A stretch of 62,979 nucleotides of DNA from Methylobacterium sp. J-088 (GTDB lineage Bacteria > Pseudomonadota > Alphaproteobacteria > Rhizobiales > Beijerinckiaceae), in the NCBI RefSeq assembly GCF_022829295.1, contig NZ_JAKSYH010000140.1:1-62979 (forward strand), in the 5' to 3' direction. This document shows positions 25,135 to 34,396 of the stretch, in pieces (the stretch's first letter is position 1; every line of letters starts with the position of its first letter). Below the pieces are notes generated by a model. That model made no database searches. It worked only from the letters and a program-made list of their open reading frames with translations, and was not told the DNA's origin. The translations under genes and the position numbers were made by a program.

Positions 25135-26519
25135 TGCGCCTGACGGCGCCGGTGCCGACGACCGCCCTCCGCTGTCCCTTGAGAATCCGCCGCGTCGGCC
25201 GGTGCCTCGGGCTTCACATCACCCTTGCCGTCCGGCTTCGCCTCGACCGCCTTGCCGTCGCCGGCAGCGGCGGCCCCCTCGGTGATCCGCACCGGCGCGC
25301 CATCCTTCAGCCGGTCGGTGCCATCCGTGACGACCCGATCCCCCGGCTTCAGTCCCGAGGCCACCACCGTGTTGGTCCCGTCGGTCTCGCCGGTCTTGAT
25401 CGGCCGAACCGTGACCTTGTTGTCCCCGTCCATCAGGTAGACGTAGGTGCCGGGCGTGCCCTGGAGCAGGCTCGCATTCGGCACCAGTGTCGCCTCCCGC
25501 ACCGTGTCGACCGTCAGCTTGGCGTTGACGAACTGGTTCGGAAACAGCTCCTCGTCGGCGTTGTCGAACAGGGCGCGCAGCTTCACCGTGCCGGTGGTCG
25601 TGTCGATCTGGTTGTCGACCGTATCGAGCCGGCCGGTGGCGATCTCGTGGGCGTCGCCGCGGTCGTAGGCCCGCACGGTGAGCTTGGTCCCGGCCCGCAC
25701 CTGACGCATCACCCGGGCGACGTCGTCCTCCGGCAGGGTGAAGATCACCGAGATCGGGTGGAGCTGGGTCACCACCACGATCGCCGTGGAGGCGGCCGAG
25801 ATGTAGTTGCCCTGGTCGACCTGCCGCAGGCCGACCCGCCCGTCCACCGGCGACGTGATGTGCGTGTAGGCGATGTTGAGCTTCTGCTGGTCGACGAGCG
25901 CCTGGTCGGCCGCGATCGTACCCTCATTCTGCTTCACCAGGGCGGCCTGGGTATCGACGTTCTGCTTCGAGATCGAATCCTGACGGTTCAGCGTCTGGTA
26001 GCGCTGGAGGTCGAGCTTCGCGTTCTGAAGGAGCGCCTGATCGCGGGCGAGCTGGCCCTGGTACTGGGCGAGCAGCGCCTCGTAGGGCCGGGAATCGATC
26101 TGGGCGAGTTCGTCGCCGGCCTTGACCGCCTGGCCCTCGCGGAACTTCACCGCCATCAGGTAGCCGCTGATCTGCGACTTCACCGTCACGGTGGCGAGCG
26201 GCGTCACCGTGCCGAGGCCCTGGAGGATCACTGGCATGTCGCCGGTCGTCACCGCGGCGATCCCCACCGCCTGCGGCATGTCGGCCCCGCCGCGCCGGCC
26301 GCCATGGCCGCCGGTATGCTGTGCCGTCGCGGGCTCGGCCCCCTTGGTGGTCCGGGCCTCGTACCAGCGATGGCCGATCGCCCCGGCGCCGGCGAGCAGC
26401 ACCAGGATCACCAGCCAGCGGATCGGCCGGAACCGCCGCCGCCCGACATGGCGCACGGGCGTCTCACCGGGCTGGTAGGCGCGGGCGGTGTCGGTCCGGA
26501 TCGGTGAACTCTCGTTCAT
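25131..26519 (-). CDS. mdtA: RND efflux periplasmic adaptor, MdtA-like
   Basis: Membrane fusion protein linking pump and outer-membrane channel. One N-terminal membrane anchor lies near residues 31-49 (WLVILVLLAGAGAIGHRWY). A lipoyl-like half motif (VTVKSQISGYLMAVKFREGQ) comes next, then an alpha-hairpin (QLARDQALLQNAKLDLQRYQ), the second lipoyl half (ITSPVDGRVGLRQVDQGNYI) and beta-barrel domains. The C-terminal tail is rich in Ala/Lys/Arg. ATG 26519 gives 462 residues; the open frame to 26558 is not family-like. First gene of the efflux operon. Confidence 0.95.
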   Translation of the reverse strand: MNESSPIRTDTARAYQPGETPVRHVGRRRFRPIRWLVILVLLAGAGAIGHRWYEARTTKGAEPATAQHTGGHGGRRGGADMPQAVGIAAVTTGDMPVILQGLGTVTPLATVTVKSQISGYLMAVKFREGQAVKAGDELAQIDSRPYEALLAQYQGQLARDQALLQNAKLDLQRYQTLNRQDSISKQNVDTQAALVKQNEGTIAADQALVDQQKLNIAYTHITSPVDGRVGLRQVDQGNYISAASTAIVVVTQLHPISVIFTLPEDDVARVMRQVRAGTKLTVRAYDRGDAHEIATGRLDTVDNQIDTTTGTVKLRALFDNADEELFPNQFVNAKLTVDTVREATLVPNASLLQGTPGTYVYLMDGDNKVTVRPIKTGETDGTNTVVASGLKPGDRVVTDGTDRLKDGAPVRITEGAAAAGDGKAVEAKPDGKGDVKPEAPADAADSQGTAEGGRRHRRRQAQ

Positions 26520-26811
26520 GTCTGACTCGTGTATGACGGGAGCCCGGGCCCGCCGCACTGGCGACCATGGAAGGCCCTAGCCCCGCGTGTCCAAACCCCT
26601 GTGCCGGCCCCCGCGACGCTGGTCCCGGAGGCTGAGTCTGAGATCGTTGCCGTTTCGTGTCGTGGCGCGGCGGAAACGACACCTGACGCGGAGTCCAGGC
26701 CCATGATGTTATCTGGGGCCTGTACGGCTCCTGACTGCGGCGACATCTTCGCCACCGGGACAGCGTGGAAGCGATGCCTGCCTAATGCGCCGTCACTAGG
26801 GCGGTGAGGTT

Positions 26812-26970
26812 TCAGTCGTGTTGCTGGTGTTCCTGTTGCGGAGCCGCATAGGCGCGCAACACCGCCTGGAGCGCCCCGTCCACAGGGGTCACCGGCAGGG
26901 CGCGCCGCAGGGTCACACCGAGACCCGCGATCAGCAGTGCGAGGAGAAGGCAGCGTGAGGCCGTCCGCAT
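26812..26970 (-). CDS. Possible small membrane or exported protein
   Basis: A 52-residue frame with a basic start and a hydrophobic helix (MRTASRCLLLALLIAGLGVT), then a short His/Gln-rich end (PQQEHQQHD). I do not recognise it. An ATG at 27024 would add 18 residues. It lies 292 bp upstream of mdtA on the same strand. The bases 26520-26811 and 26971-27310 show no other supported feature, though mdtA promoter signals must lie here. Confidence 0.35.
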   Translation of the reverse strand: MRTASRCLLLALLIAGLGVTLRRALPVTPVDGALQAVLRAYAAPQQEHQQHD

Positions 26971-27310
26971 CGTCGGTTCCGAACGGTCGCTGGCGATCAT
27001 GGCTTCGCACGCCGACCACGACATTGGCCGCTCATCCGCCCTGCGCGATCGGGCGGCGGCGTTCCGGATCGAAAGCCTAGCCCCGAACAGCCGAAAGGAC
27101 CACCGACCCGCAAGTCGATGGTCCTTCGAGAGGACCGGGGCGGCTTCCTGATGGCAGAGCGAGGGGGCGAAGCCCTGCCGGCAGGTGTGCCGCACCGGCC
27201 GTGTTGAGAACCTACGATACGAGTGATGAAAGTCAACATTCGTCAGCCCCCCGATCTTGGAGGCGCGATACGTCTGTGCGCATGCGCACATTCCTCAAGG
27301 ATCGAAGCCC

Positions 27311-28522
27311 ATGCTACAGGCCGGCCATGCTGAGTCCGTCCCGGCCCGACCACCCGTTTCACGCCGCATGAATCCGGTCTTCGCGACGCTGCCCACGACG
27401 GTGTTCGAGACGATGTCGCGGCTCGCCCGGGCCCACGGCGCGGTCAATCTCGGCCAGGGCTTTCCAGACGATCCCGGGCCCGCCGACATCCGCCAGCACG
27501 GCGCCCGGGCCCTGGTCGACGGCTGGAATCAGTACCCGCCGATGATGGGCGTGCCGGCGCTGCGTCAGGCGATCGCAGCGCATTACGCGGCGCATCAGGG
27601 TCTCGACCTCGATCCGGAGACCGAGGTGATGGTGACCTCCGGCGCCACAGAGGCGCTGGCCGGTGCGTTGCTGGCGCTGGTCGAGCCCGGCGACGAGGTC
27701 GTGCTGTTCGCCCCCATGTACGACGCCTACCTGCCGCTGGTCCGGCGCGCCGGCGGCGTGCCGCGGGTCGTGACCCTGACGCCGCCGGCGTTCCGCCTCG
27801 ACGAGGCCGCCCTGGAGGCGGCCTTCAGCGACCGCACCCGGGTGGTGCTTGTGAACAATCCGCTCAACCCCAGCGCCACCCTGTTCGGGCAGGACGACCT
27901 CGCGCTGCTGGCCCGCACGTGCTGCCGCTTCGACGTGACCGTGCTCTGCGACGAGGTGTGGGAGCATGTGGTCTTCGATGGCGCGCGCCATACGCCGCTG
28001 ATGGCGCTGCCCGGCATGCGCGAGCGGACCGTGAAGATCGGCTCGGCGGGCAAGATCTTCTCGCTCACCGGCTGGAAGGTCGGCTTCGTGATGGGCCATG
28101 CCCGGCTGATGCAGGGGCTTGCCAAGGCGCATCAGTTCCTCACCTTCACCACGCCGCCGAACCTTCAGGAGGCGGTGGCCTACGGCCTCGCCAAGCCCCC
28201 GGATTGGTTCGACGCCATGCGGACGGGTTATGCCCGGTCCCGCGACCGGCTGGCCGGCGGATTGCGGGCGCTCGGCTTCGACGTCCTGCCCGCGCAGGCG
28301 ACGTGGTTCCTTAACCTCGACATCGCGGGCCTCGGCCTCGGGGACGATGCCGCGTTCTGCGAGGCGCTCGTCACACGGCACGGCGTGGCGGCGATCCCGG
28401 TGAGCGCCTTCTACCCCGACGCCTCCGTGCGGACCCTCGTGCGCCTCTGCTTCGCCAAGGACGACGCCACCCTGGATACCGCCCTCGACCGGATGAGCGG
28501 GCTCGCCCGGAGCCGGCCATGA
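27311..28522 (+). CDS. PLP-dependent aminotransferase, class I/II
   Basis: A fold-type I aminotransferase resembling methionine/kynurenine aminotransferases (YbdL type). Visible signatures are VNLGQGFPDDPGP, MVTSGATEALAGAL, LVNNPLNPSAT and VLCDEVWEHVVF, plus the PLP lysine in GSAGKIFSLTGWKVGF. The C-terminal substrate domain is complete. AAGGA at 27297-27301 supports ATG 27311; ATG 27368 (MNPVFATLP) matches the usual family start and is the alternative. The amino donor is not determined. Downstream DUF4112 is on the same strand. Confidence 0.9.
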   Translation: MLQAGHAESVPARPPVSRRMNPVFATLPTTVFETMSRLARAHGAVNLGQGFPDDPGPADIRQHGARALVDGWNQYPPMMGVPALRQAIAAHYAAHQGLDLDPETEVMVTSGATEALAGALLALVEPGDEVVLFAPMYDAYLPLVRRAGGVPRVVTLTPPAFRLDEAALEAAFSDRTRVVLVNNPLNPSATLFGQDDLALLARTCCRFDVTVLCDEVWEHVVFDGARHTPLMALPGMRERTVKIGSAGKIFSLTGWKVGFVMGHARLMQGLAKAHQFLTFTTPPNLQEAVAYGLAKPPDWFDAMRTGYARSRDRLAGGLRALGFDVLPAQATWFLNLDIAGLGLGDDAAFCEALVTRHGVAAIPVSAFYPDASVRTLVRLCFAKDDATLDTALDRMSGLARSRP

Positions 28523-28603
28523 CGGACGCGCGGCCGTTCCTTGCGGGGATCCGACCGTGGGGCCACATCGTTGAGAGCGATGGCTTCCGCACGGACCGCA
28601 ACC

Positions 28604-29098
28604 ATGGATTTCACCCAGGCCCCCTCGACCGGCCGCTTCGCCCGGACCGAGACCCGTCCCGGCGGCGAGGACCGCCTCGGCGCTCGCCCACCGTTCCTGT
28701 CGGCGGATCTCGGCCGCGAGGCGAGCCTCGCCCGGCTGGAGACGCTGGCCCACCTGATGGATACGGCCTTCGTGATCCCGGGGATCAACCGGCGGGTCGG
28801 GTTCGACGCGCTGATCGGCCTCGTCCCGGTGATCGGCGACGTGGCCGGCATGGTGATCTCGTCCTTCATCGTCTACGAGGCCAAGCGCCTCGGGGCGCCG
28901 CGCTGGCTGGTGGCCCGGATGGGGCTCAACGTGGCCTTCGACGGTCTGATCGGCGCGGTGCCGATCGCGGGCGACCTGTTCGACGCGGCCTTCAAGGCCA
29001 ACCGCCGGAACGTCCGCTTGCTGCGCAACTGGATGGAGCGCAGCGGCGGCCTGCGCCCGAGCGAGATCGAGGGCACCGCGACCCGGCTCGACGGCTGA
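28604..29098 (+). CDS. DUF4112 membrane protein
   Basis: A small protein with the DUF4112 core from about residue 45: RLETLAHLMDTAFVIPG, GFDALIGLVPVIGDVAGMVI and a second GxxPxxGD copy in DGLIGAVPIAGDLFDAAFKA. Two membrane helices are expected. Function unknown. ATG 28604 was chosen because the protein then starts close to the domain; ATG 28580 is also possible. Confidence 0.8.
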   Translation: MDFTQAPSTGRFARTETRPGGEDRLGARPPFLSADLGREASLARLETLAHLMDTAFVIPGINRRVGFDALIGLVPVIGDVAGMVISSFIVYEAKRLGAPRWLVARMGLNVAFDGLIGAVPIAGDLFDAAFKANRRNVRLLRNWMERSGGLRPSEIEGTATRLDG

Positions 29099-29179
29099 GG
29101 GGGGCTGAAGGGACGGGCGCCGTCCTTCCGCCCCTGGTCCCGGCGCGCTTGAAAACCGAGATCGGGCGCCTCCGCTTCT

Positions 29180-29356
29180 CTTCCTCCCCCCTTCGTGGGG
29201 GCGGGTGGCGCCCGAAGGGGGTCGGGAGAGAGGGAGCGCCCGTGCAGAATGCGGCTCCGACCCTCATGACGGTCGCGCCTTTTCCTGGAGCCGGGTCCCC
29301 GTTCCCGACCTCTGCTGACGCAGGGGCCGCCCTCCCTCGCAGCGGTGGGAGGGAGA
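29180..29356. repeat. R1 palindromic element, degenerate copy 7
   Basis: About 177 bp, with eroded ends (CTTCCTCCCCCCTTCGTGGG and CAGCGGTGGGAGGGAGAG) and a GTGCAGAAT core box. It lies in the 358-bp gap before yejE. The rest of the gap shows nothing recognisable. Confidence 0.65.
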
Positions 29357-29456
29357 GAAGCGGAGAGAGCTGCCCGCTTCCCCAATCCGGATGCGTGAAC
29401 ACCGCCCGCCGCATCGCGGGGCGGGCCAGCCTGCGCCCGTCTGGGAGTCTCCAGCC

Positions 29457-30668
29457 ATGAACGAAGTCGCCCGCCCCGGCGAGGGCTCGGCCGTGCCCGC
29501 GCCCATGCCCGGCGCCCAGCCGATCGTCCTGCGGCCGGACGAGGGCGCCCCCCCACCGCTCGCCCCGGCCGGGCGCCGTGGCCTGTCGCCGATCAACCGG
29601 CGGCGGCTCGACAATTTCCGCCGCAACCGCCTCGGTTCCGCGTCGTTCCTGATCTTCACGATCCTGTTCGTCGCCAGCCTGTTCGCCGAGTTCATCGCCA
29701 ACGACCGGCCGATCCTCCTGTCCTACAAGGGCGAGTGGCTGGTGCCGGTGCTGGTCGACTACCCGGAAGAAAAATTCGGCGGCTTCCTCGCGCAGACCGA
29801 CTATCGCTCCTCCGAGATCCGCAAGGAGATCGCGCAGAACGGCTGGGCGCTCTGGCCGCCGATCCGGTTCTCGTACGACACGATCAACGAGGATCTACCG
29901 ACCCCCTCGCCGTCGCCGCCGACCTGGATGCTCACGGACGCGCAGTGCCGGCCGGTCGCGGAAAAACTCGGCGGCACGACCTGCGCCGACATCCCCTGGC
30001 ACTGGCTCGGAACCGACAACACCACCCGGGACGTGCTGGCGCGGGTGATCTACGGCTTCCGCATCTCGGTGCTGTTCGGCCTGATCCTGGCGGCGATCTC
30101 GTCCGCGATCGGCGTGGTGGCGGGTGCCGTGCAGGGTTATTTCGGCGGCTGGGTCGATCTCGCCTTCCAGCGCTTCATCGAGGTCTGGGGCGGGATCCCG
30201 ACCCTCTACCTGATCATCATCATCTCGGCCTTCATCGCGCCGGGCTTCTTCGTGCTGCTCGGGATCATGCTGCTGTTCTCCTGGGTGGCGCTGGTCAGCG
30301 TCGTGCGCGCCGAGTTCCTGCGCGCCCGGAACTTCGAGTATGTCCGCGCCGCCCGGGCGCTCGGCCTGTCGAATATTCGGATCATGACCGTCCACCTGCT
30401 GCCGAACGCCATGGTGGCAACGCTGACCTTCCTGCCGTTCATCCTGAACGGCTCGATCACGACCCTGACCTCGCTGGACTTCCTCGGCTTCGGCCTGCCG
30501 CCGGGCTCGCCCTCGCTGGGTGAGCTCCTTGCCCAGGGCAAAGACAACCTCACGGCACCCTGGCTTGGGCTCACGGGCTTCTTGGTAATCGCCGTGATGC
30601 TGAGCCTGCTCGTCTTCGCCGGCGAAGCCGTGCGCGATGCATTCGACCCGCGCAAGACCTTCGCCTGA
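29457..30668 (+). CDS. yejE: ABC transporter permease, YejE-like
   Basis: Inner-membrane permease of the peptide/microcin C uptake type. A proline-rich N-terminus is followed by a membrane helix near 62-82 (FLIFTILFVASLFAEFIAND), then a long YejE-type periplasmic loop. The binding-protein-dependent transport domain from about 195 includes the EAA loop EFLRARNFEYVRAARALGLS. 403 residues. GGGAG supports ATG 29457. Usually yejE lies in yejABEF; here no yejA, yejB or yejF is adjacent, so its partners must be encoded elsewhere. Confidence 0.92.
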   Translation: MNEVARPGEGSAVPAPMPGAQPIVLRPDEGAPPPLAPAGRRGLSPINRRRLDNFRRNRLGSASFLIFTILFVASLFAEFIANDRPILLSYKGEWLVPVLVDYPEEKFGGFLAQTDYRSSEIRKEIAQNGWALWPPIRFSYDTINEDLPTPSPSPPTWMLTDAQCRPVAEKLGGTTCADIPWHWLGTDNTTRDVLARVIYGFRISVLFGLILAAISSAIGVVAGAVQGYFGGWVDLAFQRFIEVWGGIPTLYLIIIISAFIAPGFFVLLGIMLLFSWVALVSVVRAEFLRARNFEYVRAARALGLSNIRIMTVHLLPNAMVATLTFLPFILNGSITTLTSLDFLGFGLPPGSPSLGELLAQGKDNLTAPWLGLTGFLVIAVMLSLLVFAGEAVRDAFDPRKTFA

Positions 30669-31101
30669 CCTTCGGCGTGGCGGGACCTGAGGTTATCGGC
30701 GCGCGAATCAACCGGACGCCCGACGGGGCCGAATGTCGCTGCGGCCCGCGGGTTTCACGAAATCTTGCGCGGAGGCTGCTGATGTTGTGTGCAGATCGCT
30801 AAACCCGAACGCAGGACCGTCCGAGACTTCGATCGCCTCAGGGCGTAAAGGTCTCTCCCATCAACGAAAACTTGCTTTCAGGATCCGCGCAGCATTCGCT
30901 CGTCGGACCGCGCTAAAGCGACTGCGAAGTGCCGTCCCGTTGTCGCCAATGCAACCGCACACTGTAGAGACGGGCTCTTAATGCACACTTAGACTTATGT
31001 CTGCGCGCAGATCCGTATAAGGGTGAGCTTGCTTTTTCCGACCGGTGTCTTAACTCGCGAAAAGAGCGGTTCCCACCAGGTTTCGAAGCAAGGAAGAGAA
31101 A
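30669..31101. promoter_or_regulatory. mucR upstream region with CtrA-like half-matched box
   Basis: A 433-bp gap before mucR with no supported gene. TTAA-N7-TTAG at 30978-30992 is one base away from the CtrA box TTAA-N7-TTAA. GCAAGGAAGAG just before 31102 is a strong ribosome site. Confidence 0.4.
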
Positions 31102-31629
31102 ATGTCTGATGCTGTGCTGACAGCCCAACTGGATTACATCGAACGGACCGTGGACGTCGTCGCGGCCTACGTTTCCAACAACTCGCTGCCCTCGGCCGAA
31201 TTGCCCAGCCTGATCGCGAGCATCCACGGCGCGCTGAATTCGATCGCCTCCGGGTCGGTCGCCCCGGTCGTCGATACGGTCGAGCGGCCGACCCCGGCCC
31301 AGATCCGCAAGTCGATCCGGCCCGACGGGCTGGTCAGCTTCATCGACGGCAAGTCGTACAAGACGCTGAAGCGCCATCTCACCAAGCACGGCCTGGACCC
31401 GCAGACCTATCGCGAGCGCTTCGGGCTGCCGGCCGATTACCCGACCACGTCGGCGAATTACTCGGCGCAGCGCTCGGCCTTGGCGAAGAGTCTCGGCCTC
31501 GGTCAGCCCGGCCGCGGCCAGCAGGCTGATCAGGACGATGAGGCCGTGGACGATACGGTCTCCGCTGCCCCGCAGGGCCGGCGCCAGGGTGCCGCGGGTC
31601 GCGGCCGCCGCAAGAACGAGGCGGCCTGA
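31102..31629 (+). CDS. mucR: MucR/Ros-family transcriptional regulator
   Basis: A global regulator of the Ros/MucR type, 175 residues. The DNA-binding core lies at about 75-135: IRKSIRPDGLVSFIDGKSYK, TLKRHLTKHGL and PADYPTTSANYSAQRSALAK. The zinc-finger cysteines of Ros are absent: Ser and Phe stand where CxxC would be, while the later histidine remains. Cys-less MucR proteins occur in related bacteria, so a metal-free fold is plausible. The C-terminal tail is long and Gln/Arg-rich. Likely controls exopolysaccharide, motility or cell-cycle genes. Confidence 0.93.
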   Translation: MSDAVLTAQLDYIERTVDVVAAYVSNNSLPSAELPSLIASIHGALNSIASGSVAPVVDTVERPTPAQIRKSIRPDGLVSFIDGKSYKTLKRHLTKHGLDPQTYRERFGLPADYPTTSANYSAQRSALAKSLGLGQPGRGQQADQDDEAVDDTVSAAPQGRRQGAAGRGRRKNEAA

Positions 31630-31656
31630 GGGCTCGCCAGGAGGGTCGGCTCCGGT

Positions 31657-33090
31657 TCAGGCCGCAAGCCGTCCCTCCAGCGGGAAGACCTTGGCGGGGT
31701 TCAGCATCCAGTCCGGATCGAAGACCGCCTTGACCCGCATCTGCTGATCGAGATCGACCTGATCGTACTGGAAGCGCATCAACTCGCGCTTCTCGATGCC
31801 GACGCCGTGCTCGCCGGTGAGGCAGCCGCCGACCTCGACGCAGAGCTTCAGGATCTCGTCGCCCGCTGCCTCGGCCTTCTGCAACTCGCCGGCCTTGTTG
31901 ATGTCGAACAGGATCAGCGGGTGCAGGTTGCCGTCGCCGGCGTGGAACACGTTGGCGACCCGCAGGCCCTTCCCGGCACAGATCGCGCCGATCCGCTCCA
32001 GCACGGGCCCGAGCTGGCCGGTGGGGATCGTGCCGTCCATGCAGATGTAGTCGGAGATCCGGCCGGTGGCCCCGAAGGCCGATTTGCGGCCCTTCCAGAT
32101 CGCGGCCGATTCCGCCTCCGAGCGCGAGACCCGCAGGCTGGTCGGGCGGAAACCTTCCGCGATGCGCTCGATCCGCGCCAGCATCGCGCTGCACTCGGTA
32201 TCCGAGCCCTCGACTTCGATGATCAGCATCGCTTCGGCGTCGCGGGGATAGCCGGCCTGGGCGAAGTCCTCGGTGATCAGGATCGCCTCGCGGTCCATGT
32301 ATTCGATCGCCACCGGGATGATGCCGGCCGCGATGATCGCCGCCACGCAATCGCCCGCATCCTCGACCTTCGAGAAGCCGACCAGCACCGGCCGCGCGCC
32401 CTCGGCGGCCCGCAGGATCCGCACCGTCGCCTCGGTGACGATGCCGAGCTGCCCCTCCGAGCCGCAGACGAGGCCGAGCAGGTCGTAGCCGCCGGCATCG
32501 AGGTGCTGGCCGCCGATCTCCACCACGGTGCCGTCGTTGAGCACCAGGGTGACGCCGAGCAGGTTGTTGGTGGTCACCCCGTATTTGAGGCAATGCGCGC
32601 CGCCGGAATTCATCGCGATGTTGCCCGCGATGGTGCAGGCGAGCTGGCTCGACGGGTCGGGGGCGTAGAAGAAGCCCTCGTGGCTGACCGCCCCCGAGAT
32701 CGCCAGGTTGGTGATGCCGCTCTGCACCCGGGCGGTGCGGTTGGCGAAGTCCATGTCGAGGACTTTGGTCATCTTGCCGACGCCCAGGATGATCGCGTCG
32801 GCCTGCGCGATGGCGCCGCCCGCAAGCGAGGTGCCGGCACCCCGGGGCACCACCCGCACGCCGTTGGCGTGGCAATACGCCATGATCGCCGAGACCTCCG
32901 CGGTGGTGGAGGGCAGCACCACGGCCAGCGGCATCTGCCGGTAGGCGGTCAGCCCGTCGGTCTCGAAGGCCCGGCGCTCGTCCTCGCTCACGACCAAAGC
33001 CTCCGGCGCCACCAGGGGCGCGAGGCCGGCCAGGATCGCCTCGCGCCGGGCGAGGATGGCGGGATCGGGATCGGGGAAGCGGATCGACAT
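31657..33090 (-). CDS. glcD: Glycolate oxidase subunit GlcD (FAD-linked oxidase)
   Basis: Flavoprotein oxidising glycolate or D-lactate-type 2-hydroxy acids. The FAD-binding PCMH domain (about 50-230) contains VVPRGAGTSLAGGA, NIAMNSGGAHCLKYG and LGLVCGSEGQLGIVTEA. The C-terminal domain has NVFHAGDGNLHPLILFD and GGCLTGEHGVGIEKR. 477 residues. glcE and glcF, normally adjacent, are missing here. The gene is convergent with mucR and divergent from kdsD. Confidence 0.92.
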   Translation of the reverse strand: MSIRFPDPDPAILARREAILAGLAPLVAPEALVVSEDERRAFETDGLTAYRQMPLAVVLPSTTAEVSAIMAYCHANGVRVVPRGAGTSLAGGAIAQADAIILGVGKMTKVLDMDFANRTARVQSGITNLAISGAVSHEGFFYAPDPSSQLACTIAGNIAMNSGGAHCLKYGVTTNNLLGVTLVLNDGTVVEIGGQHLDAGGYDLLGLVCGSEGQLGIVTEATVRILRAAEGARPVLVGFSKVEDAGDCVAAIIAAGIIPVAIEYMDREAILITEDFAQAGYPRDAEAMLIIEVEGSDTECSAMLARIERIAEGFRPTSLRVSRSEAESAAIWKGRKSAFGATGRISDYICMDGTIPTGQLGPVLERIGAICAGKGLRVANVFHAGDGNLHPLILFDINKAGELQKAEAAGDEILKLCVEVGGCLTGEHGVGIEKRELMRFQYDQVDLDQQMRVKAVFDPDWMLNPAKVFPLEGRLAA

Positions 33091-33281
33091 GGGGCTGGAG
33101 CCCTCGATTTGTGTGGCGTGGCGCCAGCATGGACCCGGGCGGGCGCGGCTTCAACCGCGTTGCGGGCGGCCGACCTGCGGCGCTGCGTCGTCCCGGCGTC
33201 ACATTTCAACCACGACGGCTGCCTAGCGTCGGCACTCACGCTTCGCATCGCCGGCCCGGCGCCGGGTTCAGAACGGAACCG

Positions 33282-34307
33282 ATGAACGCTCCCGCCTCCA
33301 GCGCCCTGCGCGACGACCTCTACGACGCGCCGGCGCCGCATCTGGCCACCACCCGGGATCTCGGGATCCGCAGCCTGCAGCTCGGCATCGCGGCCCTGCA
33401 AGAGGCGAGTGCGGCGTTCCAGGGCCGGCTCGGCGTGGCCTTTGAGGAAGCGGTGCAGACGATCCTGCAGAGCAAGGGCCGGGTGATCGTCAGCGGCATC
33501 GGCAAGAGTGGCCATGTCGGGCGCAAGATCGCCGCGACGCTGGCCTCCACCGGCACCCACGCGTTCTTCGTCCACCCCACCGAGGCGAGCCACGGCGACC
33601 TCGGCATGATCGCCCGGGACGACGTGATCATCGCCCTGTCGTGGTCGGGCGAGACCGCGGAACTCTCCGACCTCGTGGGCTTCAGCCGCCGCTTCTCGAT
33701 TCCGCTGGTCGCCATCACCCGCAACGGCGAGAGCACGCTCGGCCGGGCCGCCGACGTGCTGCTGGAGCTGCCCCGGGTCCGCGAGTCCTGCCCGCACGAC
33801 CTCGCGCCGACCTCCTCCAGCCTGATCCAGCTCGCGCTGGGCGACGCGCTGGCGGTGGCGCTGCTGGAGCGGCGCGGCTTCACCTCGGCGCGCTTCCACA
33901 CCCTGCATCCCGGCGGCACGCTCGCCGCCCGTCTCAAGACCGTGCAGCAGGTGATGCACGGGCCGCAGGACATGCCGCTGGTCCACGAGACCGCGCTGAT
34001 GTCCGAGGTGCTGATCGAGATCGCGGCGCGGCGCTACGGCTGCGTCGGCGTCACGGATGCGGCCGGGCGCCTCGTCGGCATCGTCACGGACGGCGACCTG
34101 CGCCGCCACATGGGCCCGGCGCTCCTCGACACGCAGGTCTCCACGATCATGACCCGCGATCCGGTCACCGTGGAGCCGCACAAGCTCGCCCAGGCGGCGC
34201 TGGAAGTGATGAACCGCCGGCTCATCACCGCGATCTTCGCGGTTTCGGACGGGCGGCCGGTGGGCATCGTCCACGTCCACGACCTGCTGCGCGCGGGCAT
34301 CGCCTGA
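33282..34307 (+). CDS. kdsD: Arabinose-5-phosphate isomerase (KpsF/GutQ family)
   Basis: Converts ribulose 5-phosphate to arabinose 5-phosphate for KDO and lipopolysaccharide synthesis. The SIS domain (about 50-190) carries VIVSGIGKSGHVGRKIAATL, HPTEASHGDLG and ALSWSGETAEL. Two CBS domains follow (CVGVTDAAGRLVGIVTDGDL and TAIFAVSDGRPVGIVHVHDL). ATG 33282 gives 341 residues, slightly longer than E. coli KdsD. The open frame upstream to 33111 is not family-like. Confidence 0.95.
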   Translation: MNAPASSALRDDLYDAPAPHLATTRDLGIRSLQLGIAALQEASAAFQGRLGVAFEEAVQTILQSKGRVIVSGIGKSGHVGRKIAATLASTGTHAFFVHPTEASHGDLGMIARDDVIIALSWSGETAELSDLVGFSRRFSIPLVAITRNGESTLGRAADVLLELPRVRESCPHDLAPTSSSLIQLALGDALAVALLERRGFTSARFHTLHPGGTLAARLKTVQQVMHGPQDMPLVHETALMSEVLIEIAARRYGCVGVTDAAGRLVGIVTDGDLRRHMGPALLDTQVSTIMTRDPVTVEPHKLAQAALEVMNRRLITAIFAVSDGRPVGIVHVHDLLRAGIA

Positions 34308-34317
34308 TTGATCAGCC

Positions 34318-34360
34318 GGGGCTCTGCCCTGGCGACCCGCCAAAGGGCGAAGCCCTTTGG
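34318..34360. repeat. Short R2 hairpin pair
   Basis: A short R2 version (GGGGCTCTGCCC and CCAAAGGGCGAAGCCCTTTGG) between the convergent kdsD and SHOCT genes; a plausible bidirectional terminator. Confidence 0.6.
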
Positions 34361-34396
34361 AATCCCGGATATCAGAGCGCGAAATCGGGACAGGCC

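Noticed and set aside
26529..26807. 92-codon plus-strand frame upstream of mdtA
   Set aside because: Lies in a probable promoter gap with atypical composition and no motif.
29391..29456. Upstream extension of yejE
   Set aside because: The added residues do not look family-like, and a good GGGAG site precedes ATG 29457.
30733..30981. 82-codon plus-strand frame upstream of mucR
   Set aside because: No family, no ribosome site, and it overlaps the likely promoter region.
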